Positions 19,266 to 28,485 of a DNA stretch of 64,000 nt are shown here, in pieces (the first letter of the stretch is position 1; the number at the start of each line of letters is the position of its first letter). A program made the position numbers and the translations under genes. The DNA is from JADJOY01 sp046331705 [NCBI: bacterium] (GTDB taxonomy: Bacteria; JADJOY01). Location of the stretch: contig JAXLQJ010000017.1 in the NCBI GenBank assembly GCA_046331705.1, positions 62,001 through 126,000 of the forward strand, read 5' to 3'. Under the pieces are notes generated by a model. That model searched no databases, was not told the origin of the DNA, and was given only the letters and a program-made list of their open reading frames with translations.

Positions 19266-20863
19266 TCGATCCCAAGAAGTTCAAGCCGCTCCGATCCGTC
19301 GCGCTGTTGTCGCGCGAGGGCACGTCGAAGGCGGCGGAAGTCGTCGGCGTGAGCCGCGGTGAGCTGCTCGTCGAAGGCGTCGACGGCCTGCTCGAGGGGA
19401 CGCTCCTCAAGCTCCAGTTCAAGCTGCCCCACGTCCGCCAGGAGATGGTGGTGGACGTGCGCGTCATCGGCGAGATCGGCGACGGCACGCCCGCGGCGCC
19501 GCTGCTCACCCGGGTGCGGCTGGCCCGGGCCACCGAGGACGTGATGCGCGAGATCGACCGGTTCCTGGCGCGCGCGCCGGAATCGGCGGGCGCACCCGCC
19601 GCTCCCGCGCAGCCCCCGCCCGCCGCGGCGCCGGGCACGCACACCGGCGCGGGCGACGGGCCCAAGACGCTCGGCATCGGTGCGGTGGTGGGTGGGCGCT
19701 ACCAGATCACGGCGCAGCTCACGCCGGACTCGGCGTTTCTCGACTTCGAGGGCGTCGACCGCAGCACGGGCAACCCGGTGCTGTTGCGCGCGCTGCGCCC
19801 CGACCACCTGACCGACGAGGCCTGGCTCGAGCGTTTCCGTGAGCTCAACCTCGCCGCGCGCGCCATTCAGCACCCGCACGTGCTCCGGATCTTCGACTAC
19901 GTGTCCGAGTCCGGTCGCGAGGTCGTGATCACCGAGCACGCGCGTGGTCCGCGCCTGACCCAGCTGCTCAAGACCCGAGGGCCCTTCGCGCTCGAATCGC
20001 TGGGGCGACTGGCGAGCCAGGTGCTCGCGGGCCTCGCCGCCGTACGCGCCAAGAACCTGCCGTACGGGTGCATCCATCCGGGACGGGTGCGAATCGCCTC
20101 GGGCTTCAACGCGCGCGTCTCGGACCTCGCCGTGGCGCAGATGCTGCCCCTCGCGTGCATCGCCGCCGACGACGACGCGCTCGCCTACCTGCCGCCGGAG
20201 GCGCGCTTGGGCGCGGTTCCGACCGAGCGCGCCGAGGTGTTCTCGGTCGGCATGCTGCTCTACGCCGTGGCCATCGGCCGCACGCCCTTCAGCGCCGACG
20301 AGCGCGCTGGGCTCGAGATCCAGCCGGACCTGGAGCCCACGCCGCCGGGCGAATCGGACCCACCCGTTCCCGAGGTGCTGGTGTCGATCATCGAGCGCGC
20401 GATCGCGGTCGATCCGCTGGCGCGCTTTCCCACCCTCGGCGACCTCGCCGCCGAGCTGACGCCGCTCTTCGAGGACGCGCCGCAAGCCCGTCCCGCGCAG
20501 AGCCGCATCCTGGTCGTCGAGGACGATCCGAGCCTGCGCTATCTGATCGTCACGCTGCTGCGTTCGGCGGGCTACGACGTGCTGGTCGCCGAGAACGGCA
20601 TCGACGCGCTCGAGATCGCGTTCCGCGAGCCCCTCGATCTCATCTGCCTCGACATCCGCATGCCCCGCATGGACGGGTTCGAGGTCTGCATGGTGCTACG
20701 CTCGGACGAGCGCACCAAGAAGATCCGGATTCTGGTGATCAGCGTGGTGACCTCGCAGGATTCGGTGACGCTCATGGAGAGCCTGGGTGCGAGCGATTTC
20801 CTGCCCAAGCCCTTCGAGGAAGCGGACCTGTTGACCCGCGTCTCCACGCTCCTCGCGCGCTGA
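19262..20863 (+). CDS. PilZ-like / pseudokinase / receiver fusion protein
   Basis: Signalling protein of 533 residues with three parts. Residues 1-105 resemble PilZ (VSRGELLVEG then LLEGTLLKLQFKLP) but lack a clear RxxxR c-di-GMP motif. Residues 145-405 have the outline of a Ser/Thr kinase without its catalytic residues: the VAIK lysine is R176, the HRD region reads CIHPGRVRI and DFG reads SDLAVA. Residues 415-533 are an apparently complete receiver with D464 in LICLDIRMP and K516 in LPKPF. It is cytoplasmic, with no membrane segment. It starts inside the dehydrogenase stop (ATGA overlap). A phospho-responsive scaffold is the likely role; ATP binding is doubtful. Confidence 0.82.
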   Translation: MIDPKKFKPLRSVALLSREGTSKAAEVVGVSRGELLVEGVDGLLEGTLLKLQFKLPHVRQEMVVDVRVIGEIGDGTPAAPLLTRVRLARATEDVMREIDRFLARAPESAGAPAAPAQPPPAAAPGTHTGAGDGPKTLGIGAVVGGRYQITAQLTPDSAFLDFEGVDRSTGNPVLLRALRPDHLTDEAWLERFRELNLAARAIQHPHVLRIFDYVSESGREVVITEHARGPRLTQLLKTRGPFALESLGRLASQVLAGLAAVRAKNLPYGCIHPGRVRIASGFNARVSDLAVAQMLPLACIAADDDALAYLPPEARLGAVPTERAEVFSVGMLLYAVAIGRTPFSADERAGLEIQPDLEPTPPGESDPPVPEVLVSIIERAIAVDPLARFPTLGDLAAELTPLFEDAPQARPAQSRILVVEDDPSLRYLIVTLLRSAGYDVLVAENGIDALEIAFREPLDLICLDIRMPRMDGFEVCMVLRSDERTKKIRILVISVVTSQDSVTLMESLGASDFLPKPFEEADLLTRVSTLLAR

Positions 20864-20905
20864 GCCGCGCACCGGGCCCAACGAGAGCACGAAAGGTCGT
20901 CACCG

Positions 20906-21700
20906 ATGATTCCGTATTTCGTCCAGCCGAGCCTCCACCTCTTCGGCCCGTTCACCATCCACGGCTGGGGCGTGGCGGTGTGCACGGGGATCCTCCTCGG
21001 CACGTACGTGGCCGCCAAGCGCGCCGAGACCCTCGGCCTCGACCCCGACGTCGTGAACGACTACGGCGTGTGGGCCGTCGTCTCCGGCTTCATCGGCGCC
21101 CACATCGTCGAGACCGTCTTCTACGAGACCGACGCCTTCCTCAAGAACCCGCTCGAGATCCTCAAGATCTGGCAGGGGTTCTCGTCGTACGGCGGCTTCA
21201 TTGGCACCTTCGTCGGGACGCTGATCTTCCGGCGGGTGCGCAAGATCCGCTTTCTCGACTACGCCGACTCGATCGCCCTCGGCATGGCTCCCGCGTGGAT
21301 GTTCGGGCGCATCGGCTGCTTCATGGCGCACGATCACCTGGGCATCCACTCGAACTCGTTCCTGGCGGTGAAGTTCCCCGATGGCGGCCGCTTCGATCTC
21401 GGCCTTCTCGAAGCGCTGCTCTCCGCGGGCCTCACGCTGCTCATGATGTCGATGCGGAACGTCAAGGGGCGTGGCGTCTCCGCCGGCACGCTGATGTTCG
21501 CGTACTCGCTGGCGCGCTTCTTCCTCGACTTCCTTCGCATCGGCGACACCACCTATTTCGGCCTCACGCCCGCCCAGTACGGAACGTTCCTGATCGGCGG
21601 CCTCGGCGTGTGGATGGTGGTGCGCGCCCGCCGCGAGCTCGTGAACGACCCCGAAGCCGCCAAGCTGCGGACCCTGCCCGCCCCCGCATCGGCGGCGTAG
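20906..21700 (+). CDS. lgt: Prolipoprotein diacylglyceryl transferase
   Basis: Inner-membrane enzyme that moves diacylglycerol from phosphatidylglycerol onto the lipobox cysteine of prolipoproteins, the first step in lipoprotein maturation. It has 264 residues and about seven hydrophobic helices. The Lgt signature is present as GRIGCFMAHDHLG, a variant of GRxGNxxNxE often seen in deltaproteobacteria. GFSSYGGFIG and the N-terminal HGWGV are further conserved sites. An AAAGG site precedes ATG 20906. The gene is 42 bases after the pseudokinase gene and is followed by a strong hairpin terminator. Confidence 0.9.
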   Translation: MIPYFVQPSLHLFGPFTIHGWGVAVCTGILLGTYVAAKRAETLGLDPDVVNDYGVWAVVSGFIGAHIVETVFYETDAFLKNPLEILKIWQGFSSYGGFIGTFVGTLIFRRVRKIRFLDYADSIALGMAPAWMFGRIGCFMAHDHLGIHSNSFLAVKFPDGGRFDLGLLEALLSAGLTLLMMSMRNVKGRGVSAGTLMFAYSLARFFLDFLRIGDTTYFGLTPAQYGTFLIGGLGVWMVVRARRELVNDPEAAKLRTLPAPASAA

Positions 21701-21736
21701 CGCGCGACCCGTCGCGGTCGCGCGCCATGGAGAGCG

Positions 21737-21767
21737 AACGGGCCCAGGGATCACCCCTGGGCCCGTT
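21737..21767. terminator. Bidirectional hairpin terminator
   Basis: Perfect 13-base-pair stem AACGGGCCCAGGG / CCCTGGGCCCGTT with a 5-base loop. It lies in the 108-base gap between the converging lgt and the small exported protein gene. No long T-tract follows, which is usual in high-G+C genomes. Confidence 0.8.
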
Positions 21768-21808
21768 GCTGCGTTCGAGGCGCCAACGCGCGCGACGGCG
21801 CGCGCGGC

Positions 21809-22261
21809 TCAGCGTGCGCCGGGTTGGCGGCCGAGCTCTTGGATCTTCGTGAGGTAGCGCTGCAGGACTTGAGTCTGTTCGTTCGCCCACGCCACACAGC
21901 TTCCCATGTGCTTGCGGGCCTCCGAGCCTTCCTTGCACTCCTTGGCGGCTCGCGAGAAATCTCGCTCGGCACCCTGGGTGAGCGCCAGCGCCTGGCCGGT
22001 GTTGCTCTGGGCGAGCGGCGCCGCGTCCTCCGCCTTCTTGAGCCCCTCGTCGTAGAGGTCGCGGCCCTTCTGCGAGCAATCCTGGCCGACGGTGGTCGCG
22101 GCCTGGGAGCAGCCCTTCTGCAGCTCGATCTGTTGCTGGATGTGGTTCACCGGCTCGGCGGACGCGCTGCCGACGCCGACCGCGAGCCCGGAGGCCATCG
22201 CCAGCCCGATCGCAAGCGCCTCCGCTCGCCTTCCCGCCGACCGCGACGATCGCCGTGCCAT
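21809..22261 (-). CDS. Small exported protein of the pil operon
   Basis: Periplasmic or secreted protein of 150 residues. It has an Arg-rich start, a hydrophobic stretch and a cleavage site near ASA-E at about residue 35. The mature part is largely helical and hydrophilic, with four cysteines (KGCSQ, QDCSQ, KECKE, GSCVA) that could form two disulfides. No family was recognised. ATG 22261 has a GGAGG site. It lies 20 bases after pilC on the same strand, so a link to the type IV pilus or secretion-like apparatus is inferred from position only. Confidence 0.75.
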   Translation of the reverse strand: MARRSSRSAGRRAEALAIGLAMASGLAVGVGSASAEPVNHIQQQIELQKGCSQAATTVGQDCSQKGRDLYDEGLKKAEDAAPLAQSNTGQALALTQGAERDFSRAAKECKEGSEARKHMGSCVAWANEQTQVLQRYLTKIQELGRQPGAR

Positions 22262-22281
22262 GTCGATCCTCCGTCCGCGTC

Positions 22282-23571
22282 TCACTGCACGACCTGGATC
22301 AGTCGGAAGTACGGCAGGAACATCGAGAGCGCCACGAACAGCACGACGACGCCCATGAAGCCGAGCAAGAGCGGCTCGACCAGCGTGCCCACGACCGCGG
22401 TCTGGTAGTCGACCTCGCGCTGGTGATGGCTCGCCACCGCCGCCATCGCCTCGGGCATGCGCCCCGACTCCTCGCCGACGGCGACCATGTCGAGCACCAG
22501 GCTGGGCAGGAAGCGAAACGGCAGGAAGCTCTCGTGGAGCGTCCGGCCGCGCTCGACGTTGCCGCGGATGTAGCGGAACGCGTCCTGGAACAGGATGTTC
22601 GGGATCGCCTCGCCCACCAGATCGAGGGTCTTGAGCAGCGGCACGCCGGCCTGGAGCAGGATCGACATCATCGTCGAGAACTGCACCGTGTAGATGTTGG
22701 TGAGGATGGGCCCGAAGATGGGCAGGTGCACCTCGATGCGGTGCAGGAGCGGCTTGAACCCGCCGCGCTTGCGCGCCTGCAAGAACACGAGATACGCGAC
22801 CAGCAGCGAGAGCACGATCCACGCCCAAGCATTCGTCACGGCGTTCGAGAAGCCGAACACGATCCGGGTGATCGTGGGCAGGTCGGCGCTGTTCATCTCG
22901 AGCTGATCCTTGAAGACCGGGATCACGAAGACCAGCAGCACCAGCACCACGGCAATGGCGAGGACGAACACGATGAGCGGATAGGTGACCGCCTTCGAGA
23001 GCGTGCGCTTGGTGTCGGACTCGCGATCGCGGTAATTGGCGAGGTAGTCGATCACCTTCACGAGCGAACCCGACTCCTCACCGGTGCGGATCACGCTGAC
23101 GATCATGTTGTTGAACCAGCGCGGGTGCTTGGCGAGCGCCGCCCACAGCTGGATTCCGCGCTCGACGTCGGTCATCACCTCCGTCAGCGAGGCGCGGAAC
23201 TCGGCGCTCTCGCTACGCGTGCTCAGGATCTGAAGCGCCCGCATCAACGGGATGCCCGCGCTCAAGAGCACCGAGAGCTGCCGCAGGAAGACGTTCACCA
23301 CCTCGGGATCGGGCTTGCGCGAGCTGCGCGCGAACGGATTCGACGGTGCGGCGTTGCTGCTCGCGGCACTCGGCGGCGGCGGTGGCGGCGGCGCGGCGGA
23401 GGAAGCGCCGCCGACTCCCGCACCCGGCAGCTCGTCGGCGGTCTTGGCCGCGAGGGTCTGGCGGATCGAGTCGGCAACCGATCCGCTCGCGGCTGCCGGC
23501 GCGGGCGCCGGTGCGGCAGCGGACGACGCCGCCGCCTTGCTGGACTTCGACTGCTTCTTGGTTTCGGCCAT
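22282..23571 (-). CDS. pilC: Type IV pilus / type II secretion inner-membrane platform protein (PilC/GspF)
   Basis: Polytopic inner-membrane protein of 429 residues forming the platform under the pilus or pseudopilus. Two T2SSF repeats are present, carrying IRTGEESGSL and VAVGEESGRM, with three hydrophobic helices including a long one rich in Val and Leu. Residues 1-90 are an unusual Lys, Ala and Pro-rich extension with a run of seven prolines, absent from standard PilC. ATG 23571 is preferred to 23622 because AAGGGG precedes it. It follows pilB by 95 bases. PilC is favoured over GspF because of the cytoplasmic extension and the neighbours; this is a mild preference. Confidence 0.87.
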   Translation of the reverse strand: MAETKKQSKSSKAAASSAAAPAPAPAAASGSVADSIRQTLAAKTADELPGAGVGGASSAAPPPPPPPSAASSNAAPSNPFARSSRKPDPEVVNVFLRQLSVLLSAGIPLMRALQILSTRSESAEFRASLTEVMTDVERGIQLWAALAKHPRWFNNMIVSVIRTGEESGSLVKVIDYLANYRDRESDTKRTLSKAVTYPLIVFVLAIAVVLVLLVFVIPVFKDQLEMNSADLPTITRIVFGFSNAVTNAWAWIVLSLLVAYLVFLQARKRGGFKPLLHRIEVHLPIFGPILTNIYTVQFSTMMSILLQAGVPLLKTLDLVGEAIPNILFQDAFRYIRGNVERGRTLHESFLPFRFLPSLVLDMVAVGEESGRMPEAMAAVASHHQREVDYQTAVVGTLVEPLLLGFMGVVVLFVALSMFLPYFRLIQVVQ

Positions 23572-23666
23572 TGGGGGGACCCCTTCGAACGAGAGCGGGT
23601 TGGAGGAACTCCCCTCGACCATCGCGCCCAGCGCGCGGAGCGCCCGATCCGCGCGGCAGGCGATCG

Positions 23667-24902
23667 TCAGCCGAGGACGCGCACGTACTCCTCGATCGTC
23701 GTCAGCCCTTCACGGACCTTGGCGAGCCCCGAATCGCGCAGGGTTCGCAGTCCGTCGTCCAGGGCTTGCTTGCGAATCTGCTCTTCGGTGGCGCCCGACA
23801 TGATGAGGCTGCGCACCTTGTTGGTCACGTTGAAGATCTCGAAGATGCCGAGTCGGCCGCGATAGCCCGTGTTGAAGCACGCCTCGCAACCCGCGCCGCG
23901 CACCAGGTTGTAGCCGCTCATGTCCTTCGCCGAGAGGTGGAGCGCCTCGGCGGCGGCCTTCTTGTTGCGGATCGGCTCGGCGCAGTGGCTGCAGACCTTG
24001 CGCACCAACCGCTGCGCCAGCGAGCCCACCAGCGCGTTCGCGATCAGGAAGCGGTTGATGTTGAAGTTCGTGAGCGTGGTCACCGAGCCCACGGCCTCGT
24101 TGGCGTGCAGCGTCGAGAACACCAACATGCCGGTGAGCCCGGCGCGGATGGCGATCTTCGCCGTCTCCTCGTCGCGGATCTCGCCGACCAGGATCACGTT
24201 GGGGTCCTGACGCAAGATGGCGCGCAAGCCGTACACGAAGTCGAACGCGACCTTGTAGTTGACCTCGATCTGGTTCGCCCCGGGGATCACGTACTCGATC
24301 GGATCCTCGATGGTCATCACGTTGAGGCCGGCCTTGTCGATCTTGTTGATGCAGGAATAGAGCGTGGTGGTCTTGCCGCTGCCGACGGGGCCGGTGGCGA
24401 GCACGATCCCGTGCGGCTTGGCGATGAAGCCGTCGACGATCGCGACTTCCTCGGCGGCCATGCCGAGATCCTCGAGCGAGGTGAACAGGCGCCCGCCCTC
24501 GGCGAGCCGGATGCCCATGCGCTCGCCGAAGTTGGTGGGCACCGTCGCGATGCGCATGTCGTACTCGGACGCCTCGGTGGAGAACCGGTAGTGCCCGTCC
24601 TGCGGCAGGCGCCGCTCGGTGATGTCCATGTCCGCGAGGATCTTGATGCGCGAGATGATCTCGCGGCCGGTCGTGTGATCGACGCGCCCCACCTCGTAGA
24701 GGAAGCCATCGACGCGGTAGCGGATGTTGAAGCCGTCGCGTCGGGGCTCGATGTGGATGTCGGTGGCGCGCGAGCCCACCGCCTTCTCGATCAGCGTGGC
24801 GACGGTCTCGACGGCGGAGTTCGTGTTGATGGGCAGCGGCTCACCCGCGAAGCGCAGGTTGGCACCGCGCGAGGCCACCGAGCTGGAAGCGAGCTCCGCC
24901 AT
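23667..24902 (-). CDS. pilB: Type IV pilus assembly / type II secretion ATPase (PilB/GspE), short form
   Basis: Hexameric cytoplasmic ATPase that powers pilus or pseudopilus assembly. Walker A is GPVGSGKTTT, the Walker B region is ILVGEIRDEETA and the His box is STLHANEA. A zinc-binding tetracysteine pair is CSHC and CEAC. At 411 residues it lacks the 150-residue N-terminal MshEN domain of ordinary PilB and begins almost directly at the N2 domain. ATG 24902 has an AGGAG site. Transcription runs on to pilC and a small exported protein. PilT is excluded by the tetracysteine motif. Confidence 0.88.
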   Translation of the reverse strand: MAELASSSVASRGANLRFAGEPLPINTNSAVETVATLIEKAVGSRATDIHIEPRRDGFNIRYRVDGFLYEVGRVDHTTGREIISRIKILADMDITERRLPQDGHYRFSTEASEYDMRIATVPTNFGERMGIRLAEGGRLFTSLEDLGMAAEEVAIVDGFIAKPHGIVLATGPVGSGKTTTLYSCINKIDKAGLNVMTIEDPIEYVIPGANQIEVNYKVAFDFVYGLRAILRQDPNVILVGEIRDEETAKIAIRAGLTGMLVFSTLHANEAVGSVTTLTNFNINRFLIANALVGSLAQRLVRKVCSHCAEPIRNKKAAAEALHLSAKDMSGYNLVRGAGCEACFNTGYRGRLGIFEIFNVTNKVRSLIMSGATEEQIRKQALDDGLRTLRDSGLAKVREGLTTIEEYVRVLG

Positions 24903-25165
24903 CGAACACTCCTCTCACGCAGTCCCGTGACCGGGAATGCACACACCCCTGTTGTGGCCTGCCGTCGCCTCGTCGAGGCACCGAGCTCGCTCCGGGGAAC
25001 GCCCCGAATCCCCGCGCTCGGCTCGTCGCTCGGTCTCGATGCTCGGCGGCGCCCATCGCGCGCGGGCCCGAGGTTCCGAACGAGCGGCGCGATGCTACAT
25101 CGGCCTTTCGTCGGGCCGCAACCAAATCGCGGTGATCTTCGAGCGGGACGCCCGCCACACGAGCG

Positions 25166-25642
25166 TCACGCCGTCGTTTTGATCGGCCAGCTCGCGTCGC
25201 CGAATCTCGCCCTCGCTGGCACGCGCTCGGAGTCGACGTGACGCAGCGCGAAGTCGAGCCACGCGTGCCGCCCGAAGCGGGCGGCGAAGCCGCCGTCGAC
25301 GTCGCCGTAGAGGAACGCGTCGCCACGCATCCGCAAGGTATCGAGCGCCAGGCGACGCTCGAGCCCGCCCTGACAGGTCACGGGGAGGTGGGCGGGACGG
25401 TCCGGGGATGGCGCGTCGGCGAAGCTCGCGATCACGTAGAGCGCGTCCGCCGGCGCGAGCTCGTTGCGCTCACCCGCGCAGAGCGAGTAGTACCCGCCGG
25501 CTTCGTCGCGACGAACGACCGCGAGCAGCTGACGAATCACCGCCGCGTCGGCGATCTCCGTCCCGGCGTGGAAGACGCGGCCCTCGAAGTCGATCGAATA
25601 GCGATACGTCCGCCGCGGTCTCGATGCCGGCGAGGGCCCCAC
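25166..25642 (-). CDS. DUF4505 family protein
   Basis: Protein of 158 residues matching the pattern of the DUF4505 family: YRYSIDFEGRVFH near the start, then a CAGERNEL segment and a LYGDVDGGFAARFG C-terminal region. Function unknown; no catalytic residues are evident. It starts with GTG at 25642, four bases after the wax ester synthase stop, and so is the last gene of that minus-strand operon. The 263 bases downstream to pilB hold no gene; only a small GCCTCGTCGAGGC hairpin is seen there. Confidence 0.78.
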   Translation of the reverse strand: MGPSPASRPRRTYRYSIDFEGRVFHAGTEIADAAVIRQLLAVVRRDEAGGYYSLCAGERNELAPADALYVIASFADAPSPDRPAHLPVTCQGGLERRLALDTLRMRGDAFLYGDVDGGFAARFGRHAWLDFALRHVDSERVPARARFGDASWPIKTTA

Positions 25643-25646
25643 GTCG

Positions 25647-27158
25647 TCACGTCCGCCGGCGCGGTGCCGCGCGCCGTGGCGCGGCGCGGACCGAGCGTGA
25701 TGCGCGGCGCGCGGCGGGCCGGGGCCGACCGGCCGCGCCGGCGAGCGACTCGAGCTCGGCGAACGCAGCGTCGAGCTCGGCGCCGAAGCGCTCGAGGTCC
25801 GCCATCGCGTCCCAGTCGCCCATCAGCCCGAAGCACAGCGCGCCGGCGTAACTCACCACGGCGACGCTCATCGTCAGGTTGGGCGCCAGCGGAACGCACG
25901 GAAAGACCTCGCGCAAGCGCGCTCCCGCGAAGTAGAGCGGGAATTGTGGCCCCGGCACGTTCGTCACGACCAGGTTCACGAACCGCTGCGCCCACTGGAG
26001 CCGCACGGCTTGCTGGAGCAGCGTCGCCGGCGCGAATCCCGAGAAGCTGGTGAGCATCTGCGCACCCACCATCTCGTGCGAGCGCTTGAGCTCGGCGGTG
26101 CGCGCGACCAGCGTCGCGTGACGGCGGCGCGGATCGGCCTCGCCCACCGGCAACCCCACCACGAGCGCGGACACGCGATTGCCGAGCGCGCCCGCCTGCG
26201 CGGCATCGCGCACGCTCACCGGCACCAAGGCGTGCAGCTCCAAGCCGCGCACCGCCTCACGGCGTTCGAGGAGCAACGCGCGCAGCGCTCCGGCGACTGC
26301 CGCGAGCACGACGTCGTTCACGGTGCCGCCGAGGGCGTTCTTGACCGCCTTGGCTCGGGCCAGCGCGACGGTTCGCCCCACGAAGCGCCGGTGCGGGCCG
26401 ATCGGGCGGTTGAGCGAGGTCCGCGGCGCGAAGCCACCACCGACCAGCGAGACCATGCCTTCTCGGAGGTCGTCGAGCCTGGCGAGCGTCTCGCGGGGCG
26501 TGCGCAGCGCCTCGCGCAGCGTGCGGCCGCGCGCGGAATCGAGCGTCGCGCGCTCGATCCAGGCATCGACGAGCCGCAGCGCTTCGCTCGGCGCGGGGCG
26601 CGCGACGAAGGGCGCGGGCGGCGGCGGCTCGGGCGTATCGTCGTCGGCGTCGAAGAGATGGGCGGCGAGCTCCATCCCTGCGACGCCGTCGACCATGCCG
26701 TGATGGGTCTTCCACACCAGCGCCACCCGATCGCCAGCGAGCCCATCCACGACGTCGAGCTCCCAGAGCGGTCGGTGCCGGTCGAGCTGTTGCGACATCA
26801 AGCGCCCGACCAGCGCGGCGAGCGAGGCGTCGTCGCCCGGCGCCGGCAGCGCGCTCATGCGGACGTGGTAGCGGATGTTGAAGTGGGAGTCGTCGACCCA
26901 CAGCGGCCGGCCCTGGCCGAGAGGAACGAACGCGAGCTTCTGGCGAAAGCGCGGCACGCGATCGAGGCGCGCCTCGATGCGTCGGATGAGCCGCGGTTGA
27001 TCGAGCCAGCCGCGTGAATCCCTGAGCCGCGCGCCTTCGAAGATCGACACCGCCCCGACGTGCATCGGGGTCGAGGGGCCCTCCAGGTGCAGAAAGGCCG
27101 CGTCGAGCGCGCTCAGGCGATCGGCATTCGCTGGATCCATCGCCCGCGCCGCCGCCAT
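25647..27158 (-). CDS. Wax ester synthase / diacylglycerol acyltransferase (WS/DGAT)
   Basis: Acyl-CoA-dependent acyltransferase of 503 residues that makes wax esters or triacylglycerol as storage lipid. The catalytic HHxxxDG motif is intact as HHGMVDG. The N-terminal LSALDAAFLHLEGPSTPMHVG and the C-terminal NVPGPQFPLYFAG are family hallmarks. The C-terminus ends in a 35-residue Arg/Ala-rich extension, possibly for membrane contact. No good ribosome site is seen; ATG 27140 is a second candidate start. It lies 27 bases after the beta-propeller gene and directly before DUF4505. Confidence 0.9.
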   Translation of the reverse strand: MAAARAMDPANADRLSALDAAFLHLEGPSTPMHVGAVSIFEGARLRDSRGWLDQPRLIRRIEARLDRVPRFRQKLAFVPLGQGRPLWVDDSHFNIRYHVRMSALPAPGDDASLAALVGRLMSQQLDRHRPLWELDVVDGLAGDRVALVWKTHHGMVDGVAGMELAAHLFDADDDTPEPPPPAPFVARPAPSEALRLVDAWIERATLDSARGRTLREALRTPRETLARLDDLREGMVSLVGGGFAPRTSLNRPIGPHRRFVGRTVALARAKAVKNALGGTVNDVVLAAVAGALRALLLERREAVRGLELHALVPVSVRDAAQAGALGNRVSALVVGLPVGEADPRRRHATLVARTAELKRSHEMVGAQMLTSFSGFAPATLLQQAVRLQWAQRFVNLVVTNVPGPQFPLYFAGARLREVFPCVPLAPNLTMSVAVVSYAGALCFGLMGDWDAMADLERFGAELDAAFAELESLAGAAGRPRPAARRASRSVRAAPRRAAPRRRT

Positions 27159-27185
27159 CTCACACGCGCCGTGTCGCGCCGTGCG

Positions 27186-28469
27186 TCAGGGCTTGCGCTG
27201 CTTGCCCGTCTTGCCGGCGCTGCTCGGCTTGCTCTGCGCCGGTGGACTCGCCCGCGGCGCTGGCGGGCTCGGCGGCGCGGGCGGCGCCACGGCGGGCGCC
27301 ACGGGTGCAACCGGTGCCGGCTCCGTGGACGGCGGCGCGATGCTGCTGGGCAAGACGTCGTCGGAGATCGAGCGCGGCTCGTTGGCCGCCCCTGGCGGCG
27401 AGCCGAGATCGCCCAGCTCGAACACCAGCACGTCGTCGAAGCCCACGGCGATCCGCTCGCCGGAATGCGACCACGCCAGATCGCTGGCACGATCCTGGCC
27501 CGTGGGCGAGCCGCCCACCTCTTCCCACGAGCGGGTGTTCCACACCGCGATGCGGTAGCTCGGACGCGCGTTGGCGGGTGCGCCCTTGGGCAGCGGTTCG
27601 CGCACGAACGCGGCCAGCACCGGCGCGTCGACGCGCGGATTCCACGTGAGCTCGAGCGCGCATCGTCCAGGCTGCGGAATGGTCTTGAAGACCGTCCACG
27701 TGGTGGCGTCGAAGATCACCAGCTCGCTGGTCGATGCATCGACCTCGCAGCCCTTGTCGCCCTCGACCCACACCGCGAGCCAGGCTCCGTTCGGGCTCCA
27801 CGCCACCTGACCGATCCTCCCCGTGGGGCGGCGCAGCGACTTGATCTGCTCCCACGCCCGCGAATCCCAGACCGAGATCAGGTTCCACGACACGATCCCG
27901 AGCTGGCGGCCGTCGCCGCGCCACACGATCCCGCCCCAATCGTCGAATCGCCCGATGAAGTTGAGCGCTTGGTCGTAGATGAGGACTTGGCTGGTGGGCT
28001 TGGCGCCGAAATCCTTCAGGTTCGCCGCGAGGTACGCCCCGTCCGGGCTGAAACGCACGCTGGTGAAATGCCCCTTCGGCTCCTTGAGGCGGCGTCCCGC
28101 CACGCGATCCGCGATGCGCAGGGTGCGGATCTCGGGATCGAGGCCGGCGCAATCCGCGCCGATCTTGCCGGCCTGCGTGTAAGCCAGCGTGTTGCCGTCC
28201 GGGCTGAGATCGAAGTCGAGCGCGCCCGCGCCCGGGACCTCGACGAGCGTCGTGGTCGAGGTGCCGTCGAGCTTCATCCACTCGATGCCACGCCCCTTGT
28301 TGTAGATCAGCCCGCTGTCGTCGGCGGTCCAGACGATCCGCCGCCGGTCGCCGGTGGGGACGGCGCACGCGCCGGCACGCGCGGCGCGCGCGTCGACCGC
28401 CACCGAGGCCATCGCCAGCGCCACGACCACGCAGATCCGCACCCGGGACGTCGCCGCTCGTTCGCTCAT
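27186..28469 (-). CDS. Exported WD40/TolB-like beta-propeller protein with Pro-rich tail
   Basis: Predicted periplasmic protein of 427 residues. Residues 1-32 are a signal peptide cleaved near ARA-G. Residues 40-355 contain at least five propeller-type repeats with blade motifs such as DFDLSPDGNTLAY, VRFSPDGAYLAA, VAWSPNGAWLAVW and LAWSHSGERIAVG. The remainder is a Pro/Ala/Ser tail ending in basic residues, possibly peptidoglycan-associated. ATG 28469 follows GAGGAG. It is 16 bases after the Mpo1-like gene. A protein-interaction role is inferred. Confidence 0.78.
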   Translation of the reverse strand: MSERAATSRVRICVVVALAMASVAVDARAARAGACAVPTGDRRRIVWTADDSGLIYNKGRGIEWMKLDGTSTTTLVEVPGAGALDFDLSPDGNTLAYTQAGKIGADCAGLDPEIRTLRIADRVAGRRLKEPKGHFTSVRFSPDGAYLAANLKDFGAKPTSQVLIYDQALNFIGRFDDWGGIVWRGDGRQLGIVSWNLISVWDSRAWEQIKSLRRPTGRIGQVAWSPNGAWLAVWVEGDKGCEVDASTSELVIFDATTWTVFKTIPQPGRCALELTWNPRVDAPVLAAFVREPLPKGAPANARPSYRIAVWNTRSWEEVGGSPTGQDRASDLAWSHSGERIAVGFDDVLVFELGDLGSPPGAANEPRSISDDVLPSSIAPPSTEPAPVAPVAPAVAPPAPPSPPAPRASPPAQSKPSSAGKTGKQRKP

Positions 28470-28485
28470 CGCTCGCGCTCCTCGA

